Positions 36,728 through 50,600 of a stretch of DNA of 64,000 nucleotides are shown here, piece by piece. The stretch is from NCBI GenBank assembly GCA_026874595.1, contig CM049317.1, positions 9,334,382-9,398,381 of the forward strand, read 5' to 3'. How positions within the stretch are numbered: the stretch's first letter is position 1; every line of letters starts with the position of its first letter. This DNA comes from Sipunculus nudus. Taxonomy: Eukaryota; Annelida; Sipuncula; Golfingiida; Sipunculidae. The notes beneath the pieces were generated by a model, which did not search any database, was not told the origin of the DNA, and saw only the letters and a program-made list of their open reading frames with translations. Position numbers and translations under genes: made by a program.

Positions 36728-38560
36728 AATCAAATTTAAATAGCTTAGTCCTTACTCATCTTAAAACTATCTCCCCTTTATGTAAAATTTAATGTTTTAA
36801 AACTTATAATGATGTTTAGTTTTGATATAAGTTATTTTGAATAAAAGATAATCTCCGTGAAATTAGTAATGTACATGGATATCCCCAGGATCAGCATCAT
36901 GCTGGAACGTTTGCAAACGGGATGTCTCTAAAAAATATATATGTATACTTCAGTATATACAAATATCCTTTGTTCACTAAGTAGGACCTGAAAGATTCAA
37001 AGTTCTTGGTTCGAACCCCGTCGATATGCCAAATGACAAATTATGAAACCTCGATGTAGAATATAAGATGAAACGAGGACTTCACGCTTATTACCTTGTG
37101 ACCTTGGGAATTAAAGCGGAAACCCAGAAGACATACAGATAATATATGTCCTTCTCGTAAACCTCCATTCAAATGAGGGTGCCATCAACACCTAATGACA
37201 TCCGTACCCTTTAAAAAATTAATTTCTTCTCAATGGGAAAATTCCTTAATCTGACTCGTTATACTTGCAGTCCTCGTGAAACCTATCTCATCATTTTCAA
37301 ATTGAATTGTTCGTACCATTATAATAGAACCATGGTTATTATCATGAAACAACCATAAAAAACTTTCATATTCCGTAAAAATCATATTGCAGCTGTTTAT
37401 TTCCTCAAGTGTTTATTGTTGAAATGTTTTCAAATATAATATCTAACGTTATGTTATGATTACATTAGAAATCTGCATTGCGCTTCAACTTTGCACAAAG
37501 GTTGAAATCATTTGTTTACAAATCAAATGCAATACCCAAATGCCTGGCCGGTTTTCAAATTGAAAAAAAAACAGTTGTTTTATAGGAAATAATTCTGGAA
37601 TCACCGCATGCTTCATGTGGTTTTTTTAATTCAAATTTCATATTTACGTACGAGTTGTCCTACTTTCTTCTATTTTATTTTCCTTATTTCTAATCTTTTT
37701 ATTGTTTCATTCTTGTGGATTTTGCCAAAACTCGAAAAATTCACCATTAACCAATAAAAAACTTAACAATGCAAAGTCGCATGTTCCCCATTTTTTTTCT
37801 CTCATAGTGTCCCTGTTACCAAAAGCATGTGTATGTAATTCGCCTAGACACGAAGGCTTCTTATCCTGGTCACTATGGCAATGTATTTGTACACATTATT
37901 CACCATTAGCGTGCAACTTGAAATAAAATCTTCCTCGTAGCAAAACCGTGGTGCTCTAATTTTGAAATAACCGGGTGTTTGTTAATAAATATAAGTAATT
38001 TGAGATACTACCAATGTTATGAACATGGTAAAAATGTCTTACATAATATGATAATTATGTCCCTAACTGTACACATACAACAATGGCGTGTTGGTTTAAC
38101 AAACTGTACTGCTATTACTGCTTATATGAAACTCTCACCTTCGTTTAAAACTATCTTTTTTTAAGAAAATCCTCCGTGCCACTGCTACCTGTTCCTTAAC
38201 GGAAAAAAATGTATATTTAAGTCTAATTTTTTAAATAACAACCCCCCCCCCCAGGGACGTATTTATGAGCAAATGCCAGCCATGCATACCGCCAGAGGGA
38301 TCCTTGATGCTTCTCAGCTGTATTTAATATATAGGCCAACAGTGAGCTGCAGAATGGTTTTATGTTTTGAGTGAAACTTTAAGGGCATGGTCCCTTGTTA
38401 TTATAATCTTACCGCATATATTTATTTACGTATAAACATTATGAAATGTAATTGAGGGTAAACGACCTCTAAGAAAAAGACTAGCATTGTACATTTTCAT
38501 GACTGGATTCTCATATGCTCCCTATCACAACATCACCATGTCGTAGTGTCAACTGTCAAT
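36728..38560. other. Unique AT-rich stretch with one tRNA-like relic
   Basis: At about 36985-37040 (plus) GGACCTGAAAGATTCAAAG followed by CTTGGTTCGAACCCCG looks like the anticodon-to-T-arm part of a tRNA with a perfect B box, but no A box or acceptor stem is visible. It is probably a SINE relic. A poly-C run is at about 38242-38252. Confidence 0.4.
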
Positions 38561-39440
38561 GATCAACAGGGGCTCAGGTGGCCCCAGAGGTCATCAAGTG
38601 CACGCGTTTGAACGGAGCCAAGAAAGACAACGATGTCATGCCAACAGTGTATTATATACAGCAGAAAAACCGGTGATCCGTGACCCACGCAGACGGCACC
38701 ATCTTCTCCGCCCGCAGACGCTAGCCCATTATCCGCAGCATAAAGTGCCGGAAAATAGACCAATTGCAGCCATTACTAAAGCCTCCCAATGTATTACTGA
38801 GTATTTGTCTGTAGAACAGTCTGTGGAAGGTCACAATTAATTAGGTCCGCTCAGAGCAACAGGTGGTTAGGTGTTGACTTTATACATTGACATTTATACT
38901 TCTATACATTTTGATGTAAGCAATCTATTTACGGCAACTGACATAGGTATACCTTTGTTTGGCATATCTGAGACACACCTGTATTACCTTGCCAATTATT
39001 GTCACACCTATGATGTGTATGGTCATGTGTTCCACATTAAACCATTCGTAAATGAAAGCCTGTCATTTATATTATCTTTTTCTATTGACGGCAACGCTAA
39101 GCATGCAGTGAATGTGTTTTAAAGCCAAGGACTGTAATTATTGGTTTCGCTACAATGAGGCTATGGTTATTGAACCTTATAAAAGCTCACTGATACAAAG
39201 GTACTCAGATACTCTAATAGCTGAGCAGCATGCAGCAGCAGGAGGTTACTCATACAGGGAAAACCGAGCAGCCAAGATTCCTGGTTTATATGTAAGAACA
39301 TGGAAGAGAGAAGAAAGACGCATTTTGTGGGAGCTTTTGACTAATAATACTAGAAGAATTCCAAACTTTGGCCAACCAAATAGAAGCTTCATATGTAACA
39401 CAGATACCAGTACACGGATTTCACAGTGATCTACAGACGA
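38561..39440 (+). other. GC-richer stretch with possible but unproven exons
   Basis: Two frames look mildly protein-like. One of about 36 codons (38563-38673) follows TGATCAACAG; the other is 39112-39429 (105 codons, ending at TGA), rich in Arg, Glu, Tyr and Asn. I recognise no family in either, the frames are short, and the splice-site matches are weak. They may be exons of an unidentified host gene or chance open frames. Confidence 0.2.
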
Positions 39441-41303
39441 CACCTGCCCGGTGCAAATTAACTAAAAATGGCAAAACCATGAAATTTAATACATAAGAAT
39501 CAAGACTTATATATATTGTAAAAGTTACAGAACAATCCCAACAAGATATATAACACGTGACTTCACCATAAGCATCTTGATAGAATAAACGGGATCACCA
39601 TCATTTCTTGAAGTCTTTTCTTTTTTATTTTATTTTTCACTTACCAAAGCTGGAACCCGAATGGTTGAGCCTTATGTCATCTCCCATCTTTTTGTTGCTG
39701 GAAGAATGGGTTGGGTCTTCATGTGTGAAGACCTACTGTATGTATTCATGCAGTTTTAATCTCAGATAAACAAAAATAGATGTATGCAGTCGCCAAGCGG
39801 TCACTGAAAGGCTCGCCCCGACACCTGTAACTGAGCGGTAATGGGGTATCGGATATGGAGTGTGCGACCTTGGAAATTAGGTCCAGGTCAAAAATAAATA
39901 GCAGGTGTAAAACTGTGGCCCAGGAATAATATTGCTTTAAAAATGTCAGCTGTTTAAAATCAACCATTTTGGAGATCTAGCGCAAACAGAAAATGACAGA
40001 ATAATGAAACAAATATGAACTTAGCTGGTCTGCCCGCTAAAAAAAATCCATAAATATGGAAAATTATATAAGTACACTCATTAACCCGTATAAGCCTCCC
40101 CTTCTTACAGCAGGATAACTTACCAACTGAACATCATCAGATGTTCCTTAAAACGAATTTTAAATTCGGAATTACACTAAAGGTGACATGTTAGTTTGCG
40201 TTCCCGGTGACCATCTGTGCTCTGGCACTGAAGTACGGAGTGAAATTCATGTATTTTATAAACAAATATTTTTTACCATGATAACTATTACATGAACGAT
40301 TTCTGTTGTTCATATGAGGATACAGCTGGTACAATTCTTGCTAAGAAAGAAAAATGTGATCTTTATTGGCCTATTTCAAATAAATTGCAGGTAATTCTGG
40401 TATGTACGTCCGTTCCATGAGGATGTTAAAGCACACCTGACCTTGACCTTGACCGAACTTCATTTTAGCCAAAATGTGCCCTTAGTTCATCCGAGGTTAA
40501 ACACAAATTCGGCACTTAAGTGCGGTGTACATCGACATCGACCAAAATCAGCCATTTTGTCGGTGCTTATACACCTCCTTTATGTGAGTTTTAATATTTC
40601 CATTTTACAGAACAATATTTATCTGTCTGAGAAATCTCAACGCGTTCTTTAACGTAAGTCAGGTACAAGTATGCGCCTGTATCCTTGTATCATGTGACGC
40701 CATTGATAAGGCCGGGCGACCTTGTTTTACGACTCCAATTACAGAGTAGAGTTCCATATCATATGCTAGTACACTTCAGTCAGCGACATAATCGTAGAAT
40801 TATCATATTTTGAGCCCAGTGACCACTTGACCTGTTTTGAGCCGTAAGTCTTTAAGTATTCAAAATGGCGGGATTGTGTCTTGGTAGTGATTACAAAGCA
40901 TGCATGCTGACTGGGTAGTATCTACTGTGTAGCGTCGTGGTAGTCTGGGAAAAATGCTTGTGTGTGTAAAATGCTTAAGTGTGTACGGTCAAACGTGCCC
41001 GGATATAGATAGTGTGCCCACTTGAAATACCCTTCTCATACAACATAGTTTTGCACTTTAAAATTATGAGAAAGATTTCTAGGGCTTTGAATACCCAAAC
41101 GTTTCCAGCAATTAAGTTTGATAAGTTTATATGAAATGAATAAGCCCTGTGTAATCATGGAAAATGTACATAAACACTAAATGGTACTCTGCTGACGAGG
41201 CAAACAGATCGACTGAAGCCTGATACTGGAACAAATTGAAATACGTGTCAAAGGTCGCAATGGTCGTATTTAATTAGTCTATGACAATGCCGCAGGAGTG
41301 CTT

Positions 41304-41309
<6 letters not shown>
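39441..41309. other. Unique stretch, nothing certain
   Basis: At 40438-40454 TGACCTTGACCTTGACC is a short relic of the motif found repeatedly after 49 kb. No gene recognised. Confidence 0.4.
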
Positions 41310-41359
<50 letters not shown>

Positions 41360-41412
41360 ATAAGCAATGGCAAGACTTCGGCAGGTCATTATAACAACCC
41401 CCCCCCCCCCCC
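41310..41412. repeat. (AT)n microsatellite and poly-C run
   Basis: A perfect TA tract at about 41310-41356, 40 bp of unique sequence, then a C run of about 16 at 41396-41412. Confidence 0.9.
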
Positions 41413-44400
41413 GCAATAGTTGAAAAATAAATGCCTCGATGCAATGGTAAAAACATGCTAACAATATAAAGTTATGAGTCGTGAAGGAATAATACAATCT
41501 TGCACTGGCGTCCAAAGAAATACATGAGGGTCCTGGGATGCATGAGGCCTTCTGTAATTGACTGTTTGGAATCAATCCGCGGTCCAGATGCGGGATAATT
41601 GTAAGGTAGATATTTGCATGATCAACGAACTGTCATACCGCCTCAATTTAGTTCGACCAAGAGTGAAAACGAGCCAATAGGTCACTGGAGGCATAAAATC
41701 ATAGTTTCTTATTCACTCTGTCCCTTTGCCTTTGTATTTTTATTCACTTTCTTCTGTACGATTATGAGCTGTTTATTGCCTTCGATTACCCTCTCTACTC
41801 ACCACTCTACTAAAACTCAAAGTGTTCTTTTCTCCATTAAATGTTTACATTAAAATAATCCCATAGATTACCTGCAATTTAAATTATGCTTTCGAAAATA
41901 GATTGCATTGAATTGGACTGAATGATTTTTTTTATTATGTGTGCATAATTTTCCTTACCTTTCGGTACATGAATAGCTTCCGGTGCTACGTATTTGTTTG
42001 CATAGCTAAAAAAGCTTGAACTGGATACAAGACTGACGCAGAAATAAATGATACTGTGGCATTATTTTCTTAATATCTTTGGTTTATATTTCTCCCTACT
42101 ACTCGGTTTCACAAATGGTCACACAGTTTACGTTCAGAAGAAATTACACAAATACATCATGTGTACATACTAGTGCCATATCGGCCCTCTGACATTACAA
42201 CCAGGACACTGGCTGTCAGAGTGGCTTTACATCTAGGTATAAGGAACGCATTTTAAGAACACATGAGGATGCAAATGTTTCGTCATTTTTGACAACGACT
42301 CATGGCCTACAGGTACACTGTCAATTAACATAAACCAGACCAATCGTTGGCATTTTTAGTGTACTTTTAAACGCTTTAACTCAGCATATTGGTAAATGCC
42401 TACGCATGTTTGTTATATTTCTGACCGGAAGAATACAGACATGGCTCGCACGGGTAGATAGACGCAGCCAATTTGTACGCGATACAAGAAATGACTGGTT
42501 ACCATAGAGACGGGGTTTCAGTGTGGTTTGTGAGTTCATATGTATTCTCTTGTGTTTATTCATTATTCATAGCATAATATTAAGATAAGTATTGGCTGTT
42601 TACCACAATATGAATGCAACATGGTGGAATACCACTGCGAAGCATTCCTCGATATTGCTTGTACCACGACTTAGGTAGACTTATCATTGCCTACTGAGTA
42701 GGGTTGTCACGACTAGTGTACATACAGTCAGTGCCATGGTTGTTTGTAATAGTACGGTGTTCTCCATTTATATGTTTGTTACTATGAGGAAGTAAGTATA
42801 CTCAGTTTTTTTCGGGACTGGGAAAAAGCACGGCGTACCCGTTGTGGAACTACATCATATTATGTGAGCTTAGGCTAACACTTAAAAGAACAGGTATGTG
42901 AAACTTTCCATCCGTGTCAGTGCATATTTTTTCTTAAATACAGGCATACAGGGAAAAAAAATCCGAACATATGAAGAACAAACCTGTATCACCTTGGGGA
43001 AAAAATTTGTAAGGGTGCTCCAGGACAGGTAAAGTGAACTAAAGAAGAATAAGAAACAATGAAACATCGTGATCTGAGTGAACAAACTGTATCATTAGCC
43101 ATTTATCTTCATTATATCTGATATGTCTTCAATTAGCTCAGCAATCAACAGGTTAGCAGCTCTACTTAATTATCACGTGTGTGGCATCCCGTAGCGTTAC
43201 CTTTTCTTTGAGGTTTTGTCTTTGTTTTAGTGTGCTTTGGAAGGTAAATGACAAGCGTCATCTAAAAAGTCACCTCAGAACCTGGTCTTCTATATATAGC
43301 CAGCTTTTGTTCTGAATCTGGCTTGAGAAAAAATTTTTTTTTTTCCTATATCGAATACATTCACCAGTTTAGGACCAGTTTAAAATATGTCGCCATATTT
43401 TTAAAGCTTGTCTCCATTATTTTTATTTTTAAAAGAATATTTTTCGTCACAGGGTCCCTTCACCAAAAATAAGAAAACTTAAGGTACCCTAAACCAGTAT
43501 AATTCATAACCCACTGACTCTGCAAGGGAGAATAACATGACCACGTAATCTACGTTAAACATATAGTGATAAGTAATGATTTTAATGGTTTAATCAATGA
43601 TTGACGATAGTTTATTTTTTAGAAATGCATCTGATTTATTAATTATTAAGTTAATTTTAAGTGAACTTTTTAGGTTACCAACACATAATGCAACCGTTTT
43701 GCTTAGAGATATGTTGTAGAAAGTACATGAAAATATTCACATTTTAATTGTGCAAGTAATTCAAAGCACTCTCTAAAAATTCACTTTTTTTCAGATGAAT
43801 AACTGGTTTCGTTATATTCAGCATACTGATATACCCCTCCGTACTATTTATTTCTGACCACACACTTTGCGATATCTGATTGACAGCCAAGTCGTTCGGG
43901 TAACAGGAAATGATAACGGTTACCATAATGATGGAATTAACACTATATGGTTTGTACATTCAAAATATATATTTTGTGTCAATGCATCGTGACGTAGTCG
44001 TAGTTTAATTTCATGGTGAACCGGTATTAGCCTACAGAGTTGACGATGCTAAATGATTACTGTTGCAGTCCAGTTTTCCTTTTTGCTTTGACTAGGGTCA
44101 GGACTGAATGTAGGCCCTATAGGCCAAAATATATACGCGAACTAAATCTTGTATTCTGCGAAAATGATGTTTCATGCTGTAATAAGGTACCACTATCGTT
44201 ATAAGTGTTGGTATGTTCAATATAATCTTCCTACAAATCATAAAGTAGATAACGAAAGGATAATGGACGCTGGCAACGCAGACTGCGCGCTAGTGGTGTT
44301 TTTTTATTAAGGATAAAATTACGGAGTTGTCAACGTTTTATATAAATCTATATTGTATTCATTTATTCAAGGACCATATTTTGTTATTACTACATCAAAG

Positions 44401-47319
44401 GTAAAGAGGGCACTGTACATTAGGATTGCCGTCCAATTACCAAACTTTCTGCGTATGTTTTATGTTAATACCTCGTGGGAAGAAACCCCACAACTGTGCA
44501 TTTAGGTTACATCCGCACTGGAGATCATGAGAACTACATATTTTTGCCATTAAAAATTACTTTTCCCATAGTAACATTAATCAGGAACCCTCACCCACAT
44601 AAAACGTGTGTGACCTGAAGATTTGGTCGTCCCCGTCGTGAAAATGTATGATCTTGTATAGGCAAGTAATCCTGTGAACGTGTGAATATAATTATACATT
44701 ATGCATAGGTGATTAAGGTAAGCTATTAAGGTAAACATATGCGCAGCTTGCGTCGATGGTACCATTAACGTATGCTGACCTAATTGAAATTCATTAATGA
44801 CGGCTTAGGTATCGTAAAAAATGTGTGACCCTAATAACATGATGTTTAGAGATGGAATAAGATTTATGAGTTATATATTATAGTGAATTAAGCGAAAGCG
44901 CATACTTCCAAAAACTTGAATACCTTCCCATGAAACTCCTTCGGCATCAGCTTATTGGGTTAACAGCTAAATTAGATAACCATCGACCATTTGATCTCTC
45001 TATTTATTATTTAATATCTGGAATGTCTCATTTGGGGTGCTAATGCATCTGATTTGCAAAAAGACCGTCTTTGATATTCGACTAAATGATAACAAAGAAA
45101 ACCACTGAATATGTAGAACGGTAATACTTTGCTGAGCACCATACTTACTGTGGTAAATAAGGAGTCTTTCAGGACCCTTCTCACACCGAAAATGCTATTT
45201 TGAAAAAATAAAAGGGCCAGAGTTATTTTGCTATAGGAGGCCATATGGTCAATTATCGCCAGTAAATATGTCAGGGTCTGTTTTGAAGTATTTAATTTAG
45301 CCAATCATGTATAAGTATAGTATATATAATATAGCCATATAATACCCATATATATTGGGTATAAATAAGCACTGAATAAATAGTGAATGGTTTATAAGTA
45401 TGTACTGTACAGATGAGAAATAAATTGCTTATCACTTCGCTGCCAGGAAGTCAAACCAATCGTTGGCGCTCATCAAAGGTAGCACTGCCAGAAAGGACAA
45501 AGGGCTAATATAGGCACTGCTCGTTTAGGTATACTAGTATCGGAACAAGGGCTTCATTTATGCCCTTTTTGTACGATAAAATATATTGAAAATTGGATAT
45601 TGTGGCGCCGAGAATAGTTGAAAGAGTGCCTTTGGTGTCTAGACAACGAATGATATTTTTCACCTCTGCACTTGATTCAAGGCTGAACGATTTCGTCCAC
45701 ACGTTTTCATCAGTCCTGACCATTATATAATAATTAAAGATATAAACACATACAAGGCTGTAATTCGATCTAGCCAATTACTCCTTTTATACACTCACAG
45801 AACGTTTATTGAGTGAGGCCTGAGAATAGTTAAAGGTTGCCTTTTACTTTTACTTCGGTTGAATCGTAATAACTACACATGGTACATGATATGTTATTTA
45901 TAACATCTTCTGAAAAAGAATTTGTGATTTCTGGCTTCCTCTGTGTATATATTAATTATCTAAGGGTAATGAAAATTAACTTGTTATGAAAAGTTCTTAT
46001 ATCGCCACCGTGAAGGATGTATGTACTTGTTTAACATCAATGTGTTTGTAAACACAGCAATATTGACAAACGGGAAAACATGTAACCTAAGGTGGTAGGT
46101 TGCACATATAAATGGTGAGGTAGAAAGATCAGTTGTCACATGACGCCATTTGCAATACTATGGCTTATCTTACCTGCCGCCAGATGCCCTTGTTGAATTT
46201 GTTTTGATTATTTTGGTGGCCCCCACGCATTAGAAACACGTTCATAAAAACAAAACAAGCAGTCTGTGTGCGGTGAGATCCAGGTTTTCTGGTCTATTTT
46301 TATAAAGGCTCCATGATTTCACCTTAAGTTTATAAAGGTCAGAAAGGTGATTAGGCCCCTTTAATATAATAATCTATGAACAATTTTGAAATTTACAATT
46401 TCAAAAAGCTCTACATATAGATATTCCTCGATTAGAAAGCCTTATCAAATGGTATCAAATGATTTAATCCCCTTAAACCACACTAATCCAATTTTGTTAG
46501 GACCGCAAGAACACCAAGTACTCCGTTTGAAACAGAAGTATAATATATCAAATATGTTTGATATCAAACAAGTTCATGATGTTGTATTCCAAGTCTCCAC
46601 ACACCAACCCATGCCTAGATGCATCAATGTTTTAAAACAAGAACACAGCGATTATTTTTGACGGCTCTGACAAGCTTTAATACCACAATCGGTGACCCTG
46701 ACAGGAACCAACATGTTTATCAATAGCTCTGACCAATATTGATATAATATAAAATAATATCTTCATGAACATACAAAATTTCGAACAAGTCCTCTGATCA
46801 TTATTTTCTTTTGTTTATTTTGTTTTGCAGTACCGTTTTGAATGCATTATACACACTGAATAAGAATACAAGAGCCATCGTGTTTATGTTGTTTCACATC
46901 AAAATTCATTGCTGGTTTAACAGCTTGCATTTCGTTGGATAGATTAACAAAACACAATAAAAATCAAATTAAACATTATCCTCGGTAGTCAGCTCTACTT
47001 TCATCAATTACTGATCTGCCATCAAGGTCAATACTTATCACGATAGCCTGCCCTTACTGTTTTTACTCAATTCCCTGCTCCTGTTTCTTCAGTCTCCTAA
47101 TCTTCTTCGTGTGTTTCTTCAAAAGAGCCCGTGATAGATAATCCCTGATGATCCCTCTGGCTTCCAAAAAAAACACCTTGGTATTATTCTACCCCTGTAT
47201 AATTATACAGCGGAACCATATAAAAGGGTATGAGGAAAATCTGATCGTAGCGGTTTACCAATAAAACAGAACGTGCCCTCCTTGCCCCACTCTCACGATT
47301 CTTCATGTATCTGTTACAG
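41413..47319. other. Long unique stretch with one weak internal duplication
   Basis: 42381-42545 and 43815-43970 share, in the same order, CAGCATA-TG, TTATTTCTGACC, ACA-GAAATGA, GGTTACCATA and TGGTTTGT, so they are probably old copies of one repeat. ACCAATCGTTGGC occurs at about 42340 and 45455. Several open frames (42381, 43744, 45011, 45505 on minus; 46386 on plus) show no recognised domain. Confidence 0.35.
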
Positions 47320-47586
47320 GTCCAAACAGGGGACCTGGGTAGACAGATGTCACTCCTGAAAAACACAGGAGAGAATAGTAAACACGATGTCTTCATCGAG
47401 CGAGAACCGAAACATGACGTCATGGGCGGAAGTTCCGGTCCAGGTGCACTCGCTCTCCAGGCAACTGATTATACTGCCTTCACTGGCCCCGGGCAAGTAG
47501 ATTACACCCAAAAAGTGAAAAATGGTCAGCGGACCCTCAATTTACGCTTCACTAAAGCTAATATTCAAACATTACATATAAAATAA
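47320..47586 (+). CDS. Possible 3'-terminal exon of an unidentified gene
   Basis: An 88-codon frame begins right after a pyrimidine-rich acceptor-like CATGTATCTGTTACAG (ends 47319) and ends at TAA 47584-47586. The sequence is GC-richer than its surroundings. Its translation is hydrophilic and mixed in composition, with a Gly-Ser-Pro-rich centre (GGSSGPGALALQ) and a lysine-rich C-terminus. There is no membrane segment and no motif I recognise. An opposite-strand frame overlaps it, so chance cannot be excluded. It lies directly left of the composite repeat domain. No partner exon was identified upstream; 46386-46661 is the nearest long frame and equally unassigned. Confidence 0.25.
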   Translation, partial: VQTGDLGRQMSLLKNTGENSKHDVFIEREPKHDVMGGSSGPGALALQATDYTAFTGPGQVDYTQKVKNGQRTLNLRFTKANIQTLHIK

Positions 47587-47649
47587 CACATAAGTGGCTA
47601 CACATTTTGTGTATGTCACACGCTCCCCGCCAAAAGAAAATGGCTCCCG

Positions 47650-50600
47650 ACATTACAAAAACTAGACGACCATAGGTCGAACGCTTGCCGGAAATCGGAA
47701 GTGAAACACAGACGGACAGAAAGAACATATTGTCGGTTTTCTATTAATGGAATGACTCTCAGGGACATTGCTGAGAATATGTGGCCCGTAGAATGACATA
47801 TGAGACAAAAGAACAGGCAAGCAGACAAAACTGACAACAAAAGACGAACAGAGGGACATAGTGATTTGTGAGACAAGATTGACACCAGATGACATAACCT
47901 AGTGATTGAGAAGATTCAAAGGAAGAAAATGAGTTATAATTTATGTAATTTAGATTTATAGTTTTGGAGGTATGGCGAATCAATGATATACTTGGGAGGC
48001 TCGACTGTAGCGCCCTCTAGCAGACATATTCCGAAGACGACAAATGCGTTTCGTATTATTAGTGTATGACATGAGATGTCCCAGTTTTAAAAGGATTCCG
48101 TCAAAGCCGTGGCCTGTAGAATGCTATATGTAAGGCGTAAGAACCAGCAAGCAGGCGACTTTGAGGATAACGGTCAAACAGATGGACACACTGACAAAGT
48201 GACAGAAGATTGAAACCAGATGCCTTAATCAGGTTATGGAGAAGATTCAAAGGAAGAAAATAAGCTATAATAAGAGGCTTTTGGTGTAGAGATATGGCCA
48301 ATATAATGGTATGTGTGTGAGGGTCCTGTGCAGCGCCCACTAGTGGCCATATCCGGAAAATGAAAAATTTATTTCTAGATATTAGTGTAAGACATAAGAT
48401 GTAATAGTTTCAAAAGGATTCCGTCAAAACTATGGCCTATAGAATGCTACATGTGAGACGCAAGAGCCAACAATTAAGCAGGCGAATTTGAGGACAACTG
48501 ACAACCAGACGAAAACACTGACAAAGTGACTCAAGATTGAGTCCAGATGACTAATCCAGGTTATGGAGAAGACTCAAAGGAAGAAAAAAGCTACAGTTTA
48601 TGTAACTGAGGTTTATAGTTTTGGAAATATTGCCAAAGCATGATATGTTGGGAGAGGTTCGAGTTCAGCGCCCCCTAGCGGCCATATCCGGAAAATGAAA
48701 AATTGGTTTCGAGATATTAGTGTAAGACTTAAGATGTTATAGTTTCAAAAGGATTCTTTCAAAACTGTGGCCTGTAGAATGCTATATGTGAGACGCAAGA
48801 GCAAGAAGGCGAATTTGAGGACAACTGACAAACAGACAGACACACTGACAAAGTGTCACAAAATTGTGACCAGATGACTACACTAGGTTATGGAGAAAAC
48901 TCAGAGGAAGAAAATAAGCTATAGTTTATGTAATTGAGGCTTATAATTTTTGAGATATGGCCAAAATATGATATTTTCGGGAGGTTCGCTTCCAGCGCCC
49001 CCTAGCGACCCTATTCAAAAAGTGAAAAAACAATTTCGAGATACTAGTGTAGGACTTATAATATGTCAGTTTCAAAAAGATTCCTGCAATAATGTGGCCT
49101 TTGGCGCAAGATGAATTAAATCTCGAAATATCTCTATTCACGAGATATTTTACGAGATACTGCAAGACTTGTAATAACATCTTGTAGTACTAGTTGAATG
49201 CTTCCTGATGCAAAAAACTAGATCACTCTAGCTTTAAAACTGACAAAGTTACAAAAATAAGACCCCTTATTTTCGAATATCATGACTTTTCCCCAAAAAT
49301 TTGTAACCATGGTTACTTCAAATTCGAGTCAGCTACACACCAGATGACAGGCCAGGTGATGACGAAAAAAATGAGCTATTGCAGAAGTGGATAAGCCTAT
49401 TTATGGCAAAGTTATAGTGCAAAAACCGTTAACCATACCTGTCGTGACCTTGACCTTTGACCTTTGACCTATTTTAACCAAAAACAATAGGGCACCTAGA
49501 AATTATGTTTTTCATCATCCCTGTAAGTTTCAAGGTGATTGTGGCAAAATTGTGGCCAGGAGAGTGCAGACAAACAAACAAACAAACAAACTAGACGACC
49601 AGAGGTCGAACGCTTGCCGGAAGTTGAAATGACAGACAGATGGACAGACAGAACATATTGTGGGGTTTCTATTATTTGAATGACCCTCAGCGTTTGCTGA
49701 GAAGTTGTGGCCTGTAAAATGACATATCAGACAAAACAACGAGGAAGCAGACAAAGCTGACCACAAAAGACTAACAGACAAACATACTGACACATCTGTG
49801 ATAACAGATTACCAGACAAAAGTGCCGAAGGCAAAGAAGAGCAAAATTAGCGATGGTTTATGTAGATAAGGTTTATAATTTTGGAGATATGGCCAAAACA
49901 TGATATGTTGGGGAGGTGAAGGTGCAGCGCCCCCTAGTGGCTATATCCGGAAAATGAAAAATCTGTTTTGAGATATTAGTGAGACACATAAGATGTACCA
50001 GTTTTAAAAGGATTCCTGAAAAAAAACTGTGGCCTGTAGAATGCTATATATGAGACGCAAGAACCAGCAAGTAGGCGGATTTGAGGACAACTGACAAACA
50101 GACAGACACACTGACAAAGTCATACAAGAATTAGACCAGATGACATTACTAGGTCATGGAGAAGACTCAGGGAAAGAAAATAAGCCATAGTTTCTGTAAT
50201 TGAGGCTTTGGGTTTTAGAGATATGGTCAATATAATGATATGTGTGTGAGGGTCAGGTGCAGCGCCACCTAGCGGCCCTATCCGGAAAATGAAAAAAAAA
50301 TTGTGAGATATTTTTGTAAAATATAATATGCATCAGTTTTCAAATGCTTCTTTAAAAACTGTGGCCTGTAGAATGCTATATGCGAGACGCAAGAATCAGC
50401 AAGCAGCCAAATTTGAGGACAACTGACAAACAGACGGACACACTGACAAAGTGACACAAGATTGAGACCAGATGACATTATCAGTTTATGGAGAAGACTC
50501 AGAGGGAAAAAATAAGCTATAGTTTATGTGATTGAGGCTTTGGGTTTTAGAGATATGGCCAATGTAATGATATGTGTGTGAGGGTCGTATGCAGCGCCCC

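Noticed and set aside
36985-37040. tRNA gene
   Set aside because: A good B box and T-arm-like sequence, but no A box or acceptor pairing.
45011-45777. Two minus-strand frames of 90-97 codons as exons of one gene
   Set aside because: No domain, no consistent splice sites and no similarity I recognise.
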